From: Avena insularis
Lineage: Eukaryota > Streptophyta > Magnoliopsida > Poales > Poaceae
Direction of reading: 5' to 3'
DNA: 64,000 nt
Assembly: GCA_023614405.1 (NCBI GenBank)
Contig: CM042691.1
Span: 174,130,927-174,194,926, forward strand
Positions 23,338 to 35,944 of this stretch are shown in pieces; the first letter of the stretch is position 1; every line of letters begins with the position of its first letter. Below the pieces are notes generated by a model. It was not told where the DNA came from, did not search any database, and saw only the letters and a program-made list of their open reading frames with translations. The position numbers were made by a program, and so were the translations under genes.

Positions 23338-25222
23338 TGTTGGAGATATGCCCTAGAGGCAATAATAAATGTAGTTATTATTATATCTTTGTGTTTATGA
23401 TAAATGTTTACATTCATGCTATAATAGTATTAACAAGGAAACATTAATACTTGTGTGATTTGTAAACTTAAATTGAAGTCCCTAGTATAGCCTCTATACA
23501 TCACTAGCTTGTTGGTTGATAAATGATTGTGGTTTCCCTATCATGAACATTGAGATGTTATCAACAACAAGATCATATCATTAGGAGAATGATATGGTGG
23601 ACATACTCCTATAGATAAGCATAGCATAAAGATCAAGTCATTTTAATAGTTCAATTGTTATATGCTTTCTGATACATAGTAACCTAATTCCTTCAACCAT
23701 GAGATCATGCATATCACCTTTACTGGATGGATGCTTTGATGACATCAAACACCACACCGTAACTGGGTGGCTATAAAGGTGGCATTGAGTGTTCGGAAAG
23801 TATTGGTTGAAACACATGGATCAAGAGTGGGATTTGTCCATCCATATGATGGATAGATATACTCTGGGCCCTCTCAGTGAAATATCATCCAATTAGATTG
23901 CAAGCATGTGACTGGATCACAAGGGATCACATATTACGGGAACGAGAAAAGAGTACTTATCAGTAACGAGGTTGAACTAGGTATGCAGAGATACCGACGA
24001 TCATAACCTCGGATAAGTAAACTATCGTGAGACAAAGGGAAATTGGTATCGTATGTAAGTGGTTCATTCGATCGCAAAGTAATCGTAGAAATATGTGGGA
24101 GCCATATGAATTTCCAGATTCCTCTATTGGTTATTGTTCGGAGAAGTGTCTCGATCATGTCCGCATAATTCACGAACCGTAGGGAGACACACTTAAGGAT
24201 TCGACGTTGTTTGAGTAGTTATGGAATGATGAGAAAGAGACCGAATGTTGTTCGGAGTCTCGGATGGGATCCGGGATATCACGAGGAGATCCGGAATGGT
24301 CCGGAGAATAAGATTCATATAAGGAAAGTTCCGTTTCGGAGTTGGGGAATGGTTCTGGTGTTTTCATCGGGAATGTTCTAGAAGGTTCCGAAATGACCGG
24401 CACTCTGGAGGGGAAGGGTACATGAATGTGTTATATTAAGTTGGTATGATTGCATTGTGTACTCGGTGTCATCGCTGAACAAAATAGAGGGTTTATTGAA
24501 ATCCTAGTTTGAAAAGTCAAACAACAAGTTTGAAAGTCAAACGGCTATTTTTGGGAAGTGGAGAAAGAGGAGGAAACCGAGTTGGGGAGGAGTCCCTCCT
24601 CCACCGCCGGCCCACCTCCAAGCCGAGTTGGGGAGGGACTCCCCTCCCCTTGGCCGTCCGGCCCCTCCACCTATATAAGGAGGGGCAGGGCTCCCCTCCT
24701 AGACACACAAGATCCCCGCCCAAACCCCTAAGCCCGGGCGCCACCACGCCCGCCGCCTAGGTCAAGCCGCCGCCTAGCAACCATAGCCGCCGCCAAGCTT
24801 CCTCCTGGCGTATAAACCCTAGATCGTCGAGGACTCTCTCATACTGCACCATACTGCCTCCGCTTAAGGCGGCTCATGAGATCTCCTCTACTTCCTGTAC
24901 CACGCCACTGCCGGGAATCGCGAGGAGAGTGCTACAACCTCCACCGCCTGCTGAACAAGGGAGAGGAAGGTCTTCGAAAATTTAACGTGTGACCGATCAA
25001 GGAGCGCCAGCGAACGCAGCGCCGGAAGGATCGTCTACGCGATCTTGAGATCGGGAAGAGTACGACTACATCACCCACGAGAATCCGCTCTCGTTAAACA
25101 CTTTGGAATCTTCGAGGGTGAGTTATTCCATCGACTCGTTGCTACAATCTAGTAGATCGATCTTAGCTTGTTTGTTTGTATGCGGTAGAAATTTTTTATT
25201 TTCCATGCTACGAAACCCTACA
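23338..25222 (+). repeat. 3' LTR of BARE/Angela copy 1
   Basis: It runs TGTTGGAGAT to ACCCTACA and is followed by CCTAT. Most differences from the 5' LTR are small gaps in the GC-rich leader around 24720-24960. Confidence 0.94.
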
Positions 25223-25439
25223 CCTATGCACCTGACAAGTGTATTGGGTGTGTTGGGGACACAATAGACTTCTTGTATCTTGATTGCAGGGTTGCTTGAG
25301 AGGGATACCTTTGACCACTTCCTCCCTGAGTTCGATAAACCTTGGGTAATCCACCTAAGGGAAACTTGTTGCTGTTCTACAAACCGCTGCACTTGGAGGC
25401 CTAACAACTGTCTACAAGACTAGAAGTGCGTTGACATCA
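25223..25439 (+). repeat. 3' LTR of the inner Athila-like element, second part
   Basis: It resumes with the right CCTAT copy (25223-25227) and continues GCACCTGACAAGTG to GACATCA, colinear with 9097-9311. ATCTT follows at 25440-25444. Confidence 0.88.
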
Positions 25440-26686
25440 ATCTTTATTTTCCCTCTTTCTTTTCTTTTCGCCTCGAGGTTCTCATGTATTTTCCAAAGAG
25501 TGGTCAACTTCGAGTTTCCAAGAAACAAATAAAAATGGAAGAGAGAAGTGGAACAAAACATGAGAGGTATGCCTTATGACTCCCCACTTTTGAAGTTTGA
25601 GAAACCCATGCTAGTTAGTAGTAATGTTAAGATGTTATATCGGTGGAGTGAGTCTCGATATTATAGAAAAAAATTGTTTGCATGGGTATTTAATTGAGTA
25701 TGTTTTATTCTAGCTCTTGTAGTTAACCAAGTCTTGCCTAAAATTTGCTAAACAATTGAAATAAGAAAAAGTCTCACAATTGAAGGCTTGGGTGTTGTGG
25801 TGTTTAGTCTTGAAAGCTTATTCCTAGAGACACTCAACACCACAGAAAATAATGATTGAATTGATAGCTCTCTTTGAAAGGATTTATTCAATTGAATAAA
25901 TGTTTAGCGGTTTTTGTGAGCATGCCCAAGTTTGACTTGTGAATCATAAGAATGATATAGCATTATGTGTGTTAAACTTCATGGGATGCCAATAATTCCG
26001 CTAGCCTACGAACGATCTTCATGGAGGAAACTCCTAGATTTCAGCTATGAGTTGATTAAACATATGTAGCAGCAATGCTATAATGGCTAAGATTCTTAGC
26101 ACTCTTGGGTAGCTGTAAACATGATGGAATCACTCCTCTGGCTGATATGAGTAATCATTATGCAAAAGGAACAAAAACCTTAGTGATGCCATGAGTGTCC
26201 ATCATAGCCCGATAAACTAATGATTTTTTTGGCATGCTCTCAATTACTTAAGAACTGAAATTCTTGAAGGACAATGAATAGAAAATTAGTGCTTTAAAAG
26301 TCTTGATTTATTTATGTGGGAAAATTGAGATACTTTAGTGTATATGCTTATCATGACAAACTCTCACACCCTCAATTTTACATGATTATACTATATTATT
26401 CAAAGGCAAGCTTATGAGTTAATTACATGATATGGAATAAAGTTTAATCTTTTGAATCATCCATACCTATAGTAATTTTGCTGCGCTATAAGGATTCACA
26501 AACCCATATGATATGATTGCCATTGCTCTATCTATAATGAATTTTTTCAGATTCATAAAGTGGAGAAAACATGAGACTACCAATCATGAGTAAGATCATC
26601 ATCTCGTTATTTCAGTTTAAATGCTGAGTTCCCTTTTGATTTTGGTTTTCTTGCTTGAGGACGATCAAGTTTAAGCTTGGGGAGCT
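25440..26686 (+). mobile_element. 3' internal region of the outer Athila-like Gypsy element
   Basis: It starts with the right ATCTT copy. It is AT-rich and non-coding, and ends in TTGCTTGAGGACGATCAAG and AAGCTTGGGGAGCT, the phrase that precedes the 3' LTR in Athila-type grass elements. No gene is visible. Confidence 0.65.
26673..26686 (+). other. Polypurine-tract-like site of the outer element
   Basis: AAGCTTGGGGAGCT directly precedes TGATGGCTATG, the proposed 3' LTR start. Confidence 0.55.
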
Positions 26687-26921
26687 TGATGGCTATGAAA
26701 TATAGCCATCCACGTCCGCATTTAAACTAGATATTATTCATATATTTAATGAAATATCTCTCTAAACCCTGCCACTAATGCCTAATGATCAAAGGGTATG
26801 CAATCCTTTCTTGCTATTCTTCCCTCTACATATAATGACGTATAATGATGGGAATCACTACATAAATGCCAAAGATACGAGATTTCCAACACGTCAAAGA
26901 AATCAGGAGCCGTGAAGTGGA
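26687..26921 (+). repeat. 3' LTR of the outer Athila-like element, first part
   Basis: It begins TGATGGCTATGAAATATAGC, with a perfect 9-bp inverted repeat (26688-26696 and 26702-26710). It is cut at 26921 by BARE/Angela copy 2. The continuation is proposed at 35945. Confidence 0.55.
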
Positions 26922-28843
26922 TGTAGGGTTTCGTAGCATGGAAAACAAAAATTTCTACCGCATACAAACAAACAAGCCAAGATCTATCTACTAGATTGTA
27001 GCAACGAGTCGATGGAATAACTCACCCTCGAAGATTCCAAAGTGTTTAACGAGAGCGGATTCTCGTGGGTGATGTAGTCGTACTCTTGCCGATCTCAAGA
27101 TCGCGTAGACGATCCTTCCGCATGCTCGTTAAGGCCTTCCATGAGTCGGTCACATCGCTCGTACTGACGATACCTTCCTCTCCCTTGTTCTAGCAGGCAA
27201 TGGAGGTTGTAGCACTCTCCTCGCGATTCCGGCAGCACAACGGCGTGGTACCGGAAGTAGAGGGGAGATCTCGCAGGGCTTCGCCTTAAGCCGGAGCGAG
27301 TATGGTGGACTATGAGAGAGATCCTCAGTGATCTAGGGTTTAGACGCACCAAGGAGGAGGGTCTAGGGCCGACGGCTAGGGCTTGGAGCATCCCAAGTTG
27401 GTGGCTAGGGTTTCCCTAGGCGGCGGCAGCAGGAGGTGGCGGCGTCGGCGGCTGGGAGCTAGGGTTTGCAGGGTGCATGGTGTAGGTCTTGGAGGGGCAG
27501 CCCTGCCCCTCCTTATATAGGTGGAGGGGCGGGCCAGGGGAGGGGAGTCCCTCCCCAACTCGGATCCCAAGTGGGCCGGCGGTGGAGGGAGGGAACTCCT
27601 CCCCAAGTAGGTTTCCTACTTCCCCTCCACCTCACAAAATAGCCGTTTGAATTTTCAAATTGGCTTTTGACTTTTCAAACTAGGATTTGATTAAACCCTT
27701 TATTTTGTTCAGCGATGACACCTAGTACATGATGCAATCATTCCAACTTGATATGACACATTCATGTACCCTTCCCCTCCGGAGTTGGACATTCCGAACC
27801 TTCTAGAACATTCCCGGCGAAAACACGTAAACATTCTCCAACCCCGAAACAAGACTTTCCTTATATGAATCTTATTCTCCGGACCATTCCGGATCTCCTC
27901 GTGATATCCCGGATCCCATCCGAGACTCCGAACAACATTTGGTCTCTTACTCATCATTCCATAACTACTCAAACAACGTCGAATCCTTAAGTGTGTCTCC
28001 CTACGGTTCGTGAATTATGCGGACATGATCGAGACACTTCTCCGAACAATAACCAATAGAGGAATCTGGAAATTCATATGGCTCCCACATATTTCTACGA
28101 TTACTTTGCGCTCGAATGAACCACTTACATACGATACCAACTTCCCTTTGTCTCACGATAGTTTACTTATCCGAGGTTATGATCGTCGGTATCTCTGCAT
28201 ACCTAGTTCAACCTCGTTACTGATAAGTAATCTTTTCTCATTCCCGTGATATGTGATCCCTTGTGATCAAGTCACATGCTTGCAAGATAATTGGATGACA
28301 TTCCACCCAGAGGGCCCAGAGTATATCTATCCGTCATATGGATGGACAAATCCCACTCTTGATCCATGTGTCTCAACCAATACTTTCCGAACACTCAATG
28401 CCACCTTTATAGCCACCCGCCACGGTGTGGTGTTTGATGTCATCAAAGCATCCTTCCGGTGAAGGTGATATGCATGATCTCATGGTCGAAGGAATTAGGT
28501 TACTATGTATCAGAAAGCATATAGCAATTGAACTATTAAAATGACTTGATCTTTATGCTACGCTTATCTATAGGAGTATGTCCACCATATCATTCTCCTA
28601 ACGATATGATCTTGTTGTTAATAACATCTCAATGTTCATGATAGGGAAACCACAATCATTTATTAACCAACAAGCTAGTATTATAAAGAGGCTTTACTAG
28701 GGACTCTATTTTAGTTTACAAATCACACAAGTATTAATGTTTCCTTGTTAATACTATTATAGCATGAATGTAAACATTTATCATAAACACAAAGATATAA
28801 TAATAACTACATTTATTATTGCATCTAGGGCATATCTCTAACA
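26922..28843 (-). repeat. 3' LTR of BARE/Angela copy 2
   Basis: On the plus strand it runs TGTAGGGTTTCG to CATATCTCTAACA. A TATA box in minus orientation lies at 27511-27519. Confidence 0.92.
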
Positions 28844-28877
28844 GTCTCCCACTTGCACTAGAGTCATCTAATCTAGA

Positions 28878-30370
28878 TTACATGGTAATATACCGAACAC
28901 CCATGGCAGTTTGGTGTTGGTCATGTTTTGCCCTCGGGAGAGGTTTAGTCAACGGATCCGCCACATTCAGATATGTGTGTACTTTGCAAATCTTTATGTC
29001 CCTATCTTGGACATGTTCTCGAATAGCGTGAAAACGTAGCTTGATGTGCTTCAGCTTCTTGTGTGACCTTGGTTCTTGCACATTGGCTATGGCGCCCATG
29101 TTATCATAGTAGATAGACATTGGGTCCAGCGCACTTGGAACCACACCCAGCTCTATAATGAACTCTTTCATCCATATCGCTTCTTGTGAAGCCTCCGAAG
29201 CAGCCATGTATTTCGATTCAGTTGAAGATCTCACCACAACGCTTTGTTTTGCACTCCTCCAGCTAACTGTTGCACCATTCAAAGTAAATACGTATCCAGA
29301 TTGTGATTTAGAATCATCCGGATCGGTGTTCCAACTAGCATCGGTGTAACCATTAACAACGAGTTGTTCATCACCTCCATAAGAAAGAACCATATCCTTA
29401 GTTCTTCTCAAGTACTTAAGGATGTTTTTGATCACGTCCAATGATCCACTCCTGGATCACTTTGATATCTGCTAGTTAAACTAACAGCATATGCAATGTC
29501 GGGTCTAGTACATAGCATGGCATACATTAGAGATCCTATGGCTGAGGCATAGGGAGTCTTACTCATCCTTTCTCTATCTTCTGCGATTGTTGGACTTTGA
29601 GTTTTACTCAAGGTCGTATTGGGCAACATGGGCAAGAACCCTTTCTTGCTATCTTCCATTCCAAACCTCTTTAGAACTTTGTCCAAATATGTACTTTGTG
29701 ACAATGATATTAGGCGTATCGATCTATCTCTATAAATCTTTATGCCCAATATATAAGCTGCTTCGCCAAGATCCTTCATTCAAAAACTATTATTCAAATA
29801 TTCCTTGACACTATTAAGAAGGTCTACATCATTCCCAATCAACAATATGTCATCTACATATAGTATTAAGAATGCTACAGAGCTCCGACTCACTTTCTTG
29901 TAGATACAAGCTTCTCCATAAGTTTGTATAAAACCAAAACTTTTGATTACCTTATCAAAACGTTGATTCCAACTTCGGGATTCTTGCTTCAACCCATAGA
30001 TGGACCGTTGAAGTTTGCATACCTTGTTAGCATCTTTAGGATCGACAAAACCTTTGGGTTGCATCATATACAACTCTTCATCAATGTCTCCATTGAGGAA
30101 CGCTGTTTTGACATCCATCTACCATATCTCATAATCATAATATGCAGCGATTGCTAACATAATCCTCACAGACTTTAGCTTCACTACAGGTGAGAAAGTC
30201 TCATCGTAGTCAACTCCTTGAATTTGTCGAAACCCTTTTGCGACAAGTCGAGCTTTATAGACAGTAACATTACCATCAGCATTTGTTTTCTTCTTGAAAA
30301 TCCATTTGTTCTCGACAGCCTTCCGGCCATCCGGTAAGTCCACCAAAGTCCATACTTGGTTTTTGTACAT
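28878..30370 (-). pseudogene. Reverse transcriptase and RNase H of BARE/Angela copy 2
   Basis: The RT is split over ORFs 30370-30119, 30118-29780 and 29779-29432, with stop codons between them. It keeps the YVDD box (LILYVDDILLIGND) and MDVKTAFLNGDIDEELYM. RNase H at 29441-28878 has GYTDASWNTD and the variant STESKYMA, where the usual Glu after Ser is changed to Lys (STESEYMA in copy 1). That Glu is part of the conserved motif. Frameshifts and stops make it a pseudogene. Confidence 0.9.
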
Positions 30371-30619
30371 GGATCAAATCTCGGATTTCATGGCTTCTTG
30401 CCATTTATTGGAATCTGGGCTCATCATCGCTTCCTCATATGTCGCAGGGTCATCGGTGTTGTCCACCAACATGACACTCATAACGGGATCATACCAATCG
30501 AGTGGTACGAGTTCTCGCTTGACTCGCGAGGCTCTATAGCAACTACAACAAGTTTCATGATCATCATCATTAGATTCCTCTTATTGGTGTAGGCGCCACA
30601 GAACTACTTCCGTGCTACG

Positions 30620-31693
30620 CTACTCGCAATTTCGAGAGAAGGTTCGACAACCTCGCCGAAGTTCTACTTTCCTTCCAGTCACTTCTTTCGAGAGAAATTC
30701 CTTCTCTAGAAAGGATCCATTTTTAGCAACGAAGATTTTGCCTTCGGATCTATGATAGAAGGTATACCCAATAGTTTCCTTTGGGTATCCTATGAAGACG
30801 CATTTTTCCGCTTTGGGTTCAAGCTTGTCCGGCTGTAACTTCTTTACATAGGCTTCAACCCCAAACTTTAAGGAACGACAATTTAGGTTTCTTCCCAAAC
30901 CATAATTCATAATGTCGCTTTCAACGGATTTAGATGGTGCCCTATTTAAAGTGAATGCGGCTGTTTCTAATGCATAACCCCAAAATGATAGCAGTAAATC
31001 TGTAAGTGACATCATAGAACGAACCATATCTAAGAGAGTTCGACACGACGCTCGGACACACCATTACTGTGGTGTTCCCGGTGTCAATTGTGAAAGTATT
31101 CGCATTTCTTCAAATGCTCGCAAAACTCAGAATCTTAGATATTCACCTCCACGATCGTAACGTTGAAATTTAATCTTCTTGTTACGTTGATTCTCTACCT
31201 CACTTTGAAATTCCTTAAACTTCTCGAAAGTTTCGACTTATGTTTCATGAAATAGATATACCCATATCTACTCAAGTCATCCGTGAAGGTAAGAACATAA
31301 CGATAATCACATGATGCTACACTCATTGGACCACACACATCGGTATGTATGATTTCCAATAAGTCCGTAGCTCGCTCCATCATACCAGAAAATGGAGTCT
31401 TAGTCATTTTACCCATGAGACATGCTTCGCATCTTTCAAGTGATTAGAAATCAAGTGATTCAAGAAGTCCATCGGAATGGAGTTTCTTCATGCGCTTCAC
31501 TCCAATGTGACCAAGACGCAAGGCCACATATAGGTCGAGTTATCGCCGATTTCAAACGCTTAGCCTCAATGTTATTAATATGTGTATTTCCACTATCGAG
31601 ATTCAATAAGAATAGACCATCTATCAAAGGTGCATGTGCATAAAACATATTACTCATATAAATCGAACAACCATTATTCTCGGACTTAAACAA
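30620..31693 (-). pseudogene. Integrase region of BARE/Angela copy 2
   Basis: The pre-integrase part lies at 31693-31460 and the integrase N-part at 31416-31195 (TDVCGPMSVAS, FTDDLSRYGYIYFMK). The later part is at 31027-30620 (MVRSMMSLTDLLLSFWGYALE). The segment with the second Asp and the Glu (about 31190-31030) is out of frame. Several one-base losses relative to copy 1 can be read, for example in KHKSETFEK. Confidence 0.87.
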
Positions 31694-31866
31694 GTAACCG
31701 TCTCACAATAAACAAGATCCCGATATAATGTTCATGCTTAACGCAGGCACCAAATAACAATTATTTAAGTATAAAACTAATCCCGATGGTAGATGAAGGG
31801 TAGCGTGTCGACACGATCACATCAACCTTTGATCCGCTTCCACGCGCATCGTCACCTCGCTCTTCG

Positions 31867-32825
31867 CTAGCTTCCGCTTATTCTGCAGCACCTATTTCGA
31901 GTTACAAATATGAGCAACGAACCAAGATCAAATACCTGTGCACTACTACGAGTACTAGTGAGATACACATCAATAACATGTATATCGGATATACCTTTCT
32001 TCTTGATGTTGCTGCTCTTCAAATCCGCCAAGTACTTTGGGCAATTCCGCCCAAAGGACCTTCTCCCTTGCAAGAAAAGCACTCAAGATCGCCTAGGTCC
32101 AGCCTTGGTCTTCTTCGTCGGCGTGGTAACTTTCTTACCACCCTTCTTGAAGTGTCCCTTCTGCTTAGACTTGCCTTTCTTGAATTTGGTGGTCTTATTG
32201 ACCAACAACACTTGGTGCTCTTTCTTGATCTCCACTTCTGCAGATTTCAACATAGCAAAGAGTTCTGGCAACGTCTTGTTCATGTTCTGCATGTTGTAGT
32301 TCATCACAAAGTTCTTGTAACTTGGTGGTAGTGATTGGAGGACACGGTAAATCCCCAAAGCATTAGGAATCACTATACCCAAGCTTTGAAGTTTGTTTCA
32401 TGCGTGCACATCTTAAGCACATGCTCACTGACGGAGCTGCCCTCTTCCATCTTGTAGTTAAAGAACTTTTCAGAAGCCTCATAGCTTTCAATTGCCGCAT
32501 GAGTCTCAAAGATCAATTTGAGATCCTCGACAATATCATATGGGTCTGAATTCTCAAACCTTTTCTGAAGCTCCGATTCTAAACCATACAAGATAGCACA
32601 CTGAACTGTGGAGTACTGAGTCTTCCGAGTGAGGTAAACATTCTTTACTTCATCGGCAGCATCAGCTGCAGGTGGGTCACCCAGCGGTGCATCCAGCACA
32701 TAGGTCAAATTACCAGCTGTGAGGACAATCCTCAAATTGCGGAACCAATCCGCGAAGTTGCTTCCATTGTTTTTCAACTTTTCTTTCTCTAGGAACGCAT
32801 TAAAATTGATGGTAGGGGCCGCCAT
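31867..32825 (-). pseudogene. Gag and protease region of BARE/Angela copy 2
   Basis: The ATG at 32825-32823 starts MAAPTINFNAFLEKEKL and lacks the codon-15 stop of copy 1. Capsid stays open to about 32375, where a change near KAWV shifts the frame into 32382-32083. The zinc knuckle is lost: CFSCKGEG remains, but the GHWKRNC half is altered. The protease DTG motif is degraded to FDLGS. This copy cannot make functional nucleocapsid or protease. Confidence 0.88.
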
Positions 32826-34003
32826 TGATCTACAACATGTTTGCAATAGTTTAGACTAGGTTTATGACAAATTGAGTTCTAATTAATAGTTAAATTAATC
32901 TAGGTGAACTCCCACTCAAAACAATATCCCTCACATTGTTTTAGTGATCACACGAACCAAATCCACCACATCAATACCGATCATCATGAGAGTTGATGTA
33001 GTTTCAATGGCGAACAATCGACATGTTCATCATATCTACTATATGATTCATGCTTTACCTTTCGGTGATCCGTGTTCCGAGACCATGTTTGTACATGCTA
33101 AGCTCGTCAAGATCAAACCTTAGCTTCCGCATGAGCAAATCTGGCTTGCTCACGTTGTATACACTTGCGGAATCTAACACACCCGATCATCACGTGGTGC
33201 TTCGAAACAACAAGCTTTAGCAACGGTGCTAACTAAGGGTGAACACTTTATGTCTTGAAATTCATGTGCATGAGGGATCATCTTATAATGCTACCATCGT
33301 CTACTAAGCAATACAAGATGCATAAAGGATTAACATCACATGCAATTCATAATATGTGATATGATATGGCCTTTCTTCTTTGTGCTTCCGATCTCCATCT
33401 TCAAGCACGAACATGATCTCCATCATCACCGGCATTGCATCAAGGTCAATGACGCTTCTCCATGGTTGTCGTCCACCGGCTTCAACTATTACAACTACTT
33501 TGAATAGACACGCGGGTCTTAACATAAATTAAAGACAACCATATGGCTCCTGCCGGTTGCCAACTTACAATAAGGAACATTGCATACATCAAATATAATC
33601 ACAATCATGGCCATATCACATCACAGCACACCCCTGCAAAAAAAAGTTAGACGCCTCTACTTTCTTTGCATGTTTTACGTGGTTTGGGGCTTTCAATAAG
33701 TGTCGTTCTAACTTACGAACAAGAACCACAACATTGATACTAGTATTGTCAATCACCCGTTGTAAATTGAATCTTAACTATGTTGGGAGAAACAGGCACC
33801 CGCAAAGCCACTTATGCAATACAAGTTGCATGTCAAGCGTGGAGCAAGTCTCATGAACGATGTCATGTAAGGTTAGCCCGGGCCGCTTCATCCGACCATC
33901 CCGCAAGATGCAAAGTACACAAGAAGCAATCGACAACAAAAGCATCAACGCCCATAATGACCATTGTGTTCTACTCGTGCAACAGATCTACATATAGACA
34001 CGG
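32826..34003 (-). other. Untranslated leader of BARE/Angela copy 2
   Basis: About 1.2 kb between gag and the primer-binding site, colinear with the leader of copy 1. No independent gene is visible. Confidence 0.6.
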
Positions 34004-34014
34004 CTCTGATACCA
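34004..34014 (-). other. Primer-binding site of BARE/Angela copy 2
   Basis: The minus strand reads TGGTATCAGAG one base inside the 5' LTR, matching initiator tRNA-Met. Confidence 0.88.
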
Positions 34015-34015
34015 C

Positions 34016-35944
34016 TGTAGGGTTTCGTAGCATGGAAAACAAAAAAATTCTACCGCATACAAACAAACAAGCCAAGATCTATCTACTAGATTGTAGCAAC
34101 GAGTCGATGGAATAACTCACCCTCGAAGATTCCAAAGTGTTTAACGAGAGAGGATTCTCGTGGGTGATGTAGTTGTACTCTTGCCGATCTCAAGATCACG
34201 TAGACGATCCTTCCGACGCTGCGTTCCGGCAGCGCTTCCGCAGTCGGTCACACGTTCGGTACTCGATGAAGACCTTCCTCTCCCTTGTTCCAGCAGGCGG
34301 CGGAGGTTGTAGCACTCTCCTCGCGATTCCGGCAGCACAACGACGTGGTACCGGAAGTAGAGGGGAGATCTCACAGGGCTTCGCCTTAAGCCGGAGCGAG
34401 TATGGTGGACTATGAGAGAGATCCTCGGCGATCTAAGGTTTAGATGCACCAAGGAGGAGGTTCTAGGGCCGGCGGCTAGGGCTTGGAGTAGCCCAATTTG
34501 GCGGCTAGGGTTTCCATAGGCGGCGGCGGCAGCAGGAGGTGGCGGCGCCGGCGGCTGGGAGCTAGGGTTTGCGGGGTGAGTGGTGTAGGTCTTGGAGGGG
34601 CAGCCCTGCCCCTCCTTATATAGGTGGAGGGGCGTGCCAGGGGAGGGGAGTCCCTCCCCAACTCGGATCCCAAGTGGGCTGGCGGTGGAGGGAGGGATCT
34701 CCTCCCCAAGTAGGTTTCCTACTTCCCCTCCACCTCACAAAATAGCCGTTTGACTTTTCAAATTGGCGTTTGACTTTTCAAACTAGGATTTGATTAAACC
34801 CTTTATTTTGTTTAGCGATGACACCTAGTACATGATGCAATCATTCCAACTTGATATGACACATTCATGTACCCTTCCCCTCCGGAGTGCCGGACATTCC
34901 GGAACCTTCTAGAACATTCCCGATGAAAACACCGGAACCATTCTCCAACCCCGAAACAAGACTTTCCTGATATGAATCTTATTCTCCGGACCATTCTGAA
35001 TCTCCTCGTGATATCCCGGATCCCATCCGAGACTCCAAACAACATTCGGTCTCTTACTCATCATTCCATAACTACTCAAACAACGTTGAATCCTTAAGTG
35101 TGTCTCCCTACGGTTCGTGAATTATGCGGACATGATCGAGACACTTCTCCGAACAATAACCAATAGAGGAATCTAGAAATTCATATGGCTCCCACATATT
35201 TCTACGATTACTTTGTGATCGAATGAACCACTTACATACGATACCAATTTCCCTTTGTCTCACGATAGTTTACTTATCCGAGGTTATGATCGTCAGATCT
35301 CGCATACCTAGTTCAACCTCACATCGATAAGTACTCTTTCTCGCTCCGTGATATGTGATCCCTCAGAGCTACCACATGCTTGCAAGCTAATTGGATGACA
35401 TTCCACCGAGGGGGCCCAGAGTATATCTATCCATCATATGGATGGACAAATCCCACTCTTGATCCATGTGTCTCAACCAATACTTTCCGAACACTCAATG
35501 CCACCTTTATAGACACCCAGTTACGGTGTGGTGTTTGATGTCATCAAAGCATCCTTCCGGTGAAGGTGATATGCATGATCTCATGGTCGAAGGAATTAGG
35601 TTACTATGTATCAGAAAGCATATAGCAATTGAACTATTAAAATGACTTGATCTTTATGCTACGCTTATCTATAGGAGTATGTCCACCATATCATTCTCCT
35701 AACAATATGATCTTGTTGTTAATAACATCTCAATGTTCATGATAGGGAAACCACAATCATTTATTAACCAACAAGCTAGTATTATAAAGAGGCTTTACTA
35801 GGGACTCTATTTTAGTTTACAAATCACACAGGTATTAATGTTTCCTTGTTAATACTATTATAGCATGAATGTAAACATTTATCATAAACACAAAGATATA
35901 ATAATAACTACATTTATTATTGCCTCTAGGGCATATCTCCAACA
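34016..35944 (-). repeat. 5' LTR of BARE/Angela copy 2
   Basis: On the plus strand it runs TGTAGGGTTTCG to CATATCTCCAACA. The minus-strand TATATAAGG box is at 34622-34614. Confidence 0.92.

Larger units (their letters stand above)
16247..25222 (+). mobile_element. BARE-1/Angela-type Copia element, copy 1
   Basis: 8976 bp, with LTRs of 1919 and 1885 bp, a CCTAT duplication, a tRNA-iMet primer-binding site, a gag-protease-integrase-RT-RNase H order (Copia order) and a polypurine tract. The LTR start TGTTGGAGATATGCCCTAGA is the BARE/Angela/WIS signature. The two LTRs differ at only about four positions in the first 390 bp, so the insertion is fairly recent. Stops in gag, protease and pre-integrase and a frameshift before RNase H make this copy non-autonomous. 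Confidence 0.95.
7795..25439 (+). mobile_element. Non-autonomous Athila-like Gypsy element (gag only), interrupted by a Copia element
   Basis: LTRs start T(G/T)ATACGTC and end GACATCA. They are 1517 bp (left) and about 1498 bp (right, in two pieces) and are flanked by ATCTT on both sides. The primer-binding site is TGGTGCCGTTGCTGGGGA and the polypurine tract precedes 14961. Only a gag-like ORF is recognisable; there is no protease, RT or integrase, and about 3 kb of internal DNA is non-coding. It would need enzymes from an autonomous relative. It resembles Triticeae Sabrina-type families from memory, unchecked. The 3' LTR is split by the Copia at 16247-25222. Confidence 0.9.
26922..35944 (-). 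mobile_element. BARE-1/Angela-type Copia element, copy 2 (inverted)
   Basis: 9023 bp on the minus strand. The 3' LTR is 26922-28843, the 5' LTR is 34016-35944, and the primer-binding site is CTCTGATACCA on the plus strand at 34004-34014. The domain order is that of copy 1. The flanks are GTGGA on the left and AGGAG on the right, so no target-site duplication is seen. It is more decayed than copy 1. With copy 1 it forms inverted arms of about 9 kb separated by 1.7 kb. Confidence 0.94.
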
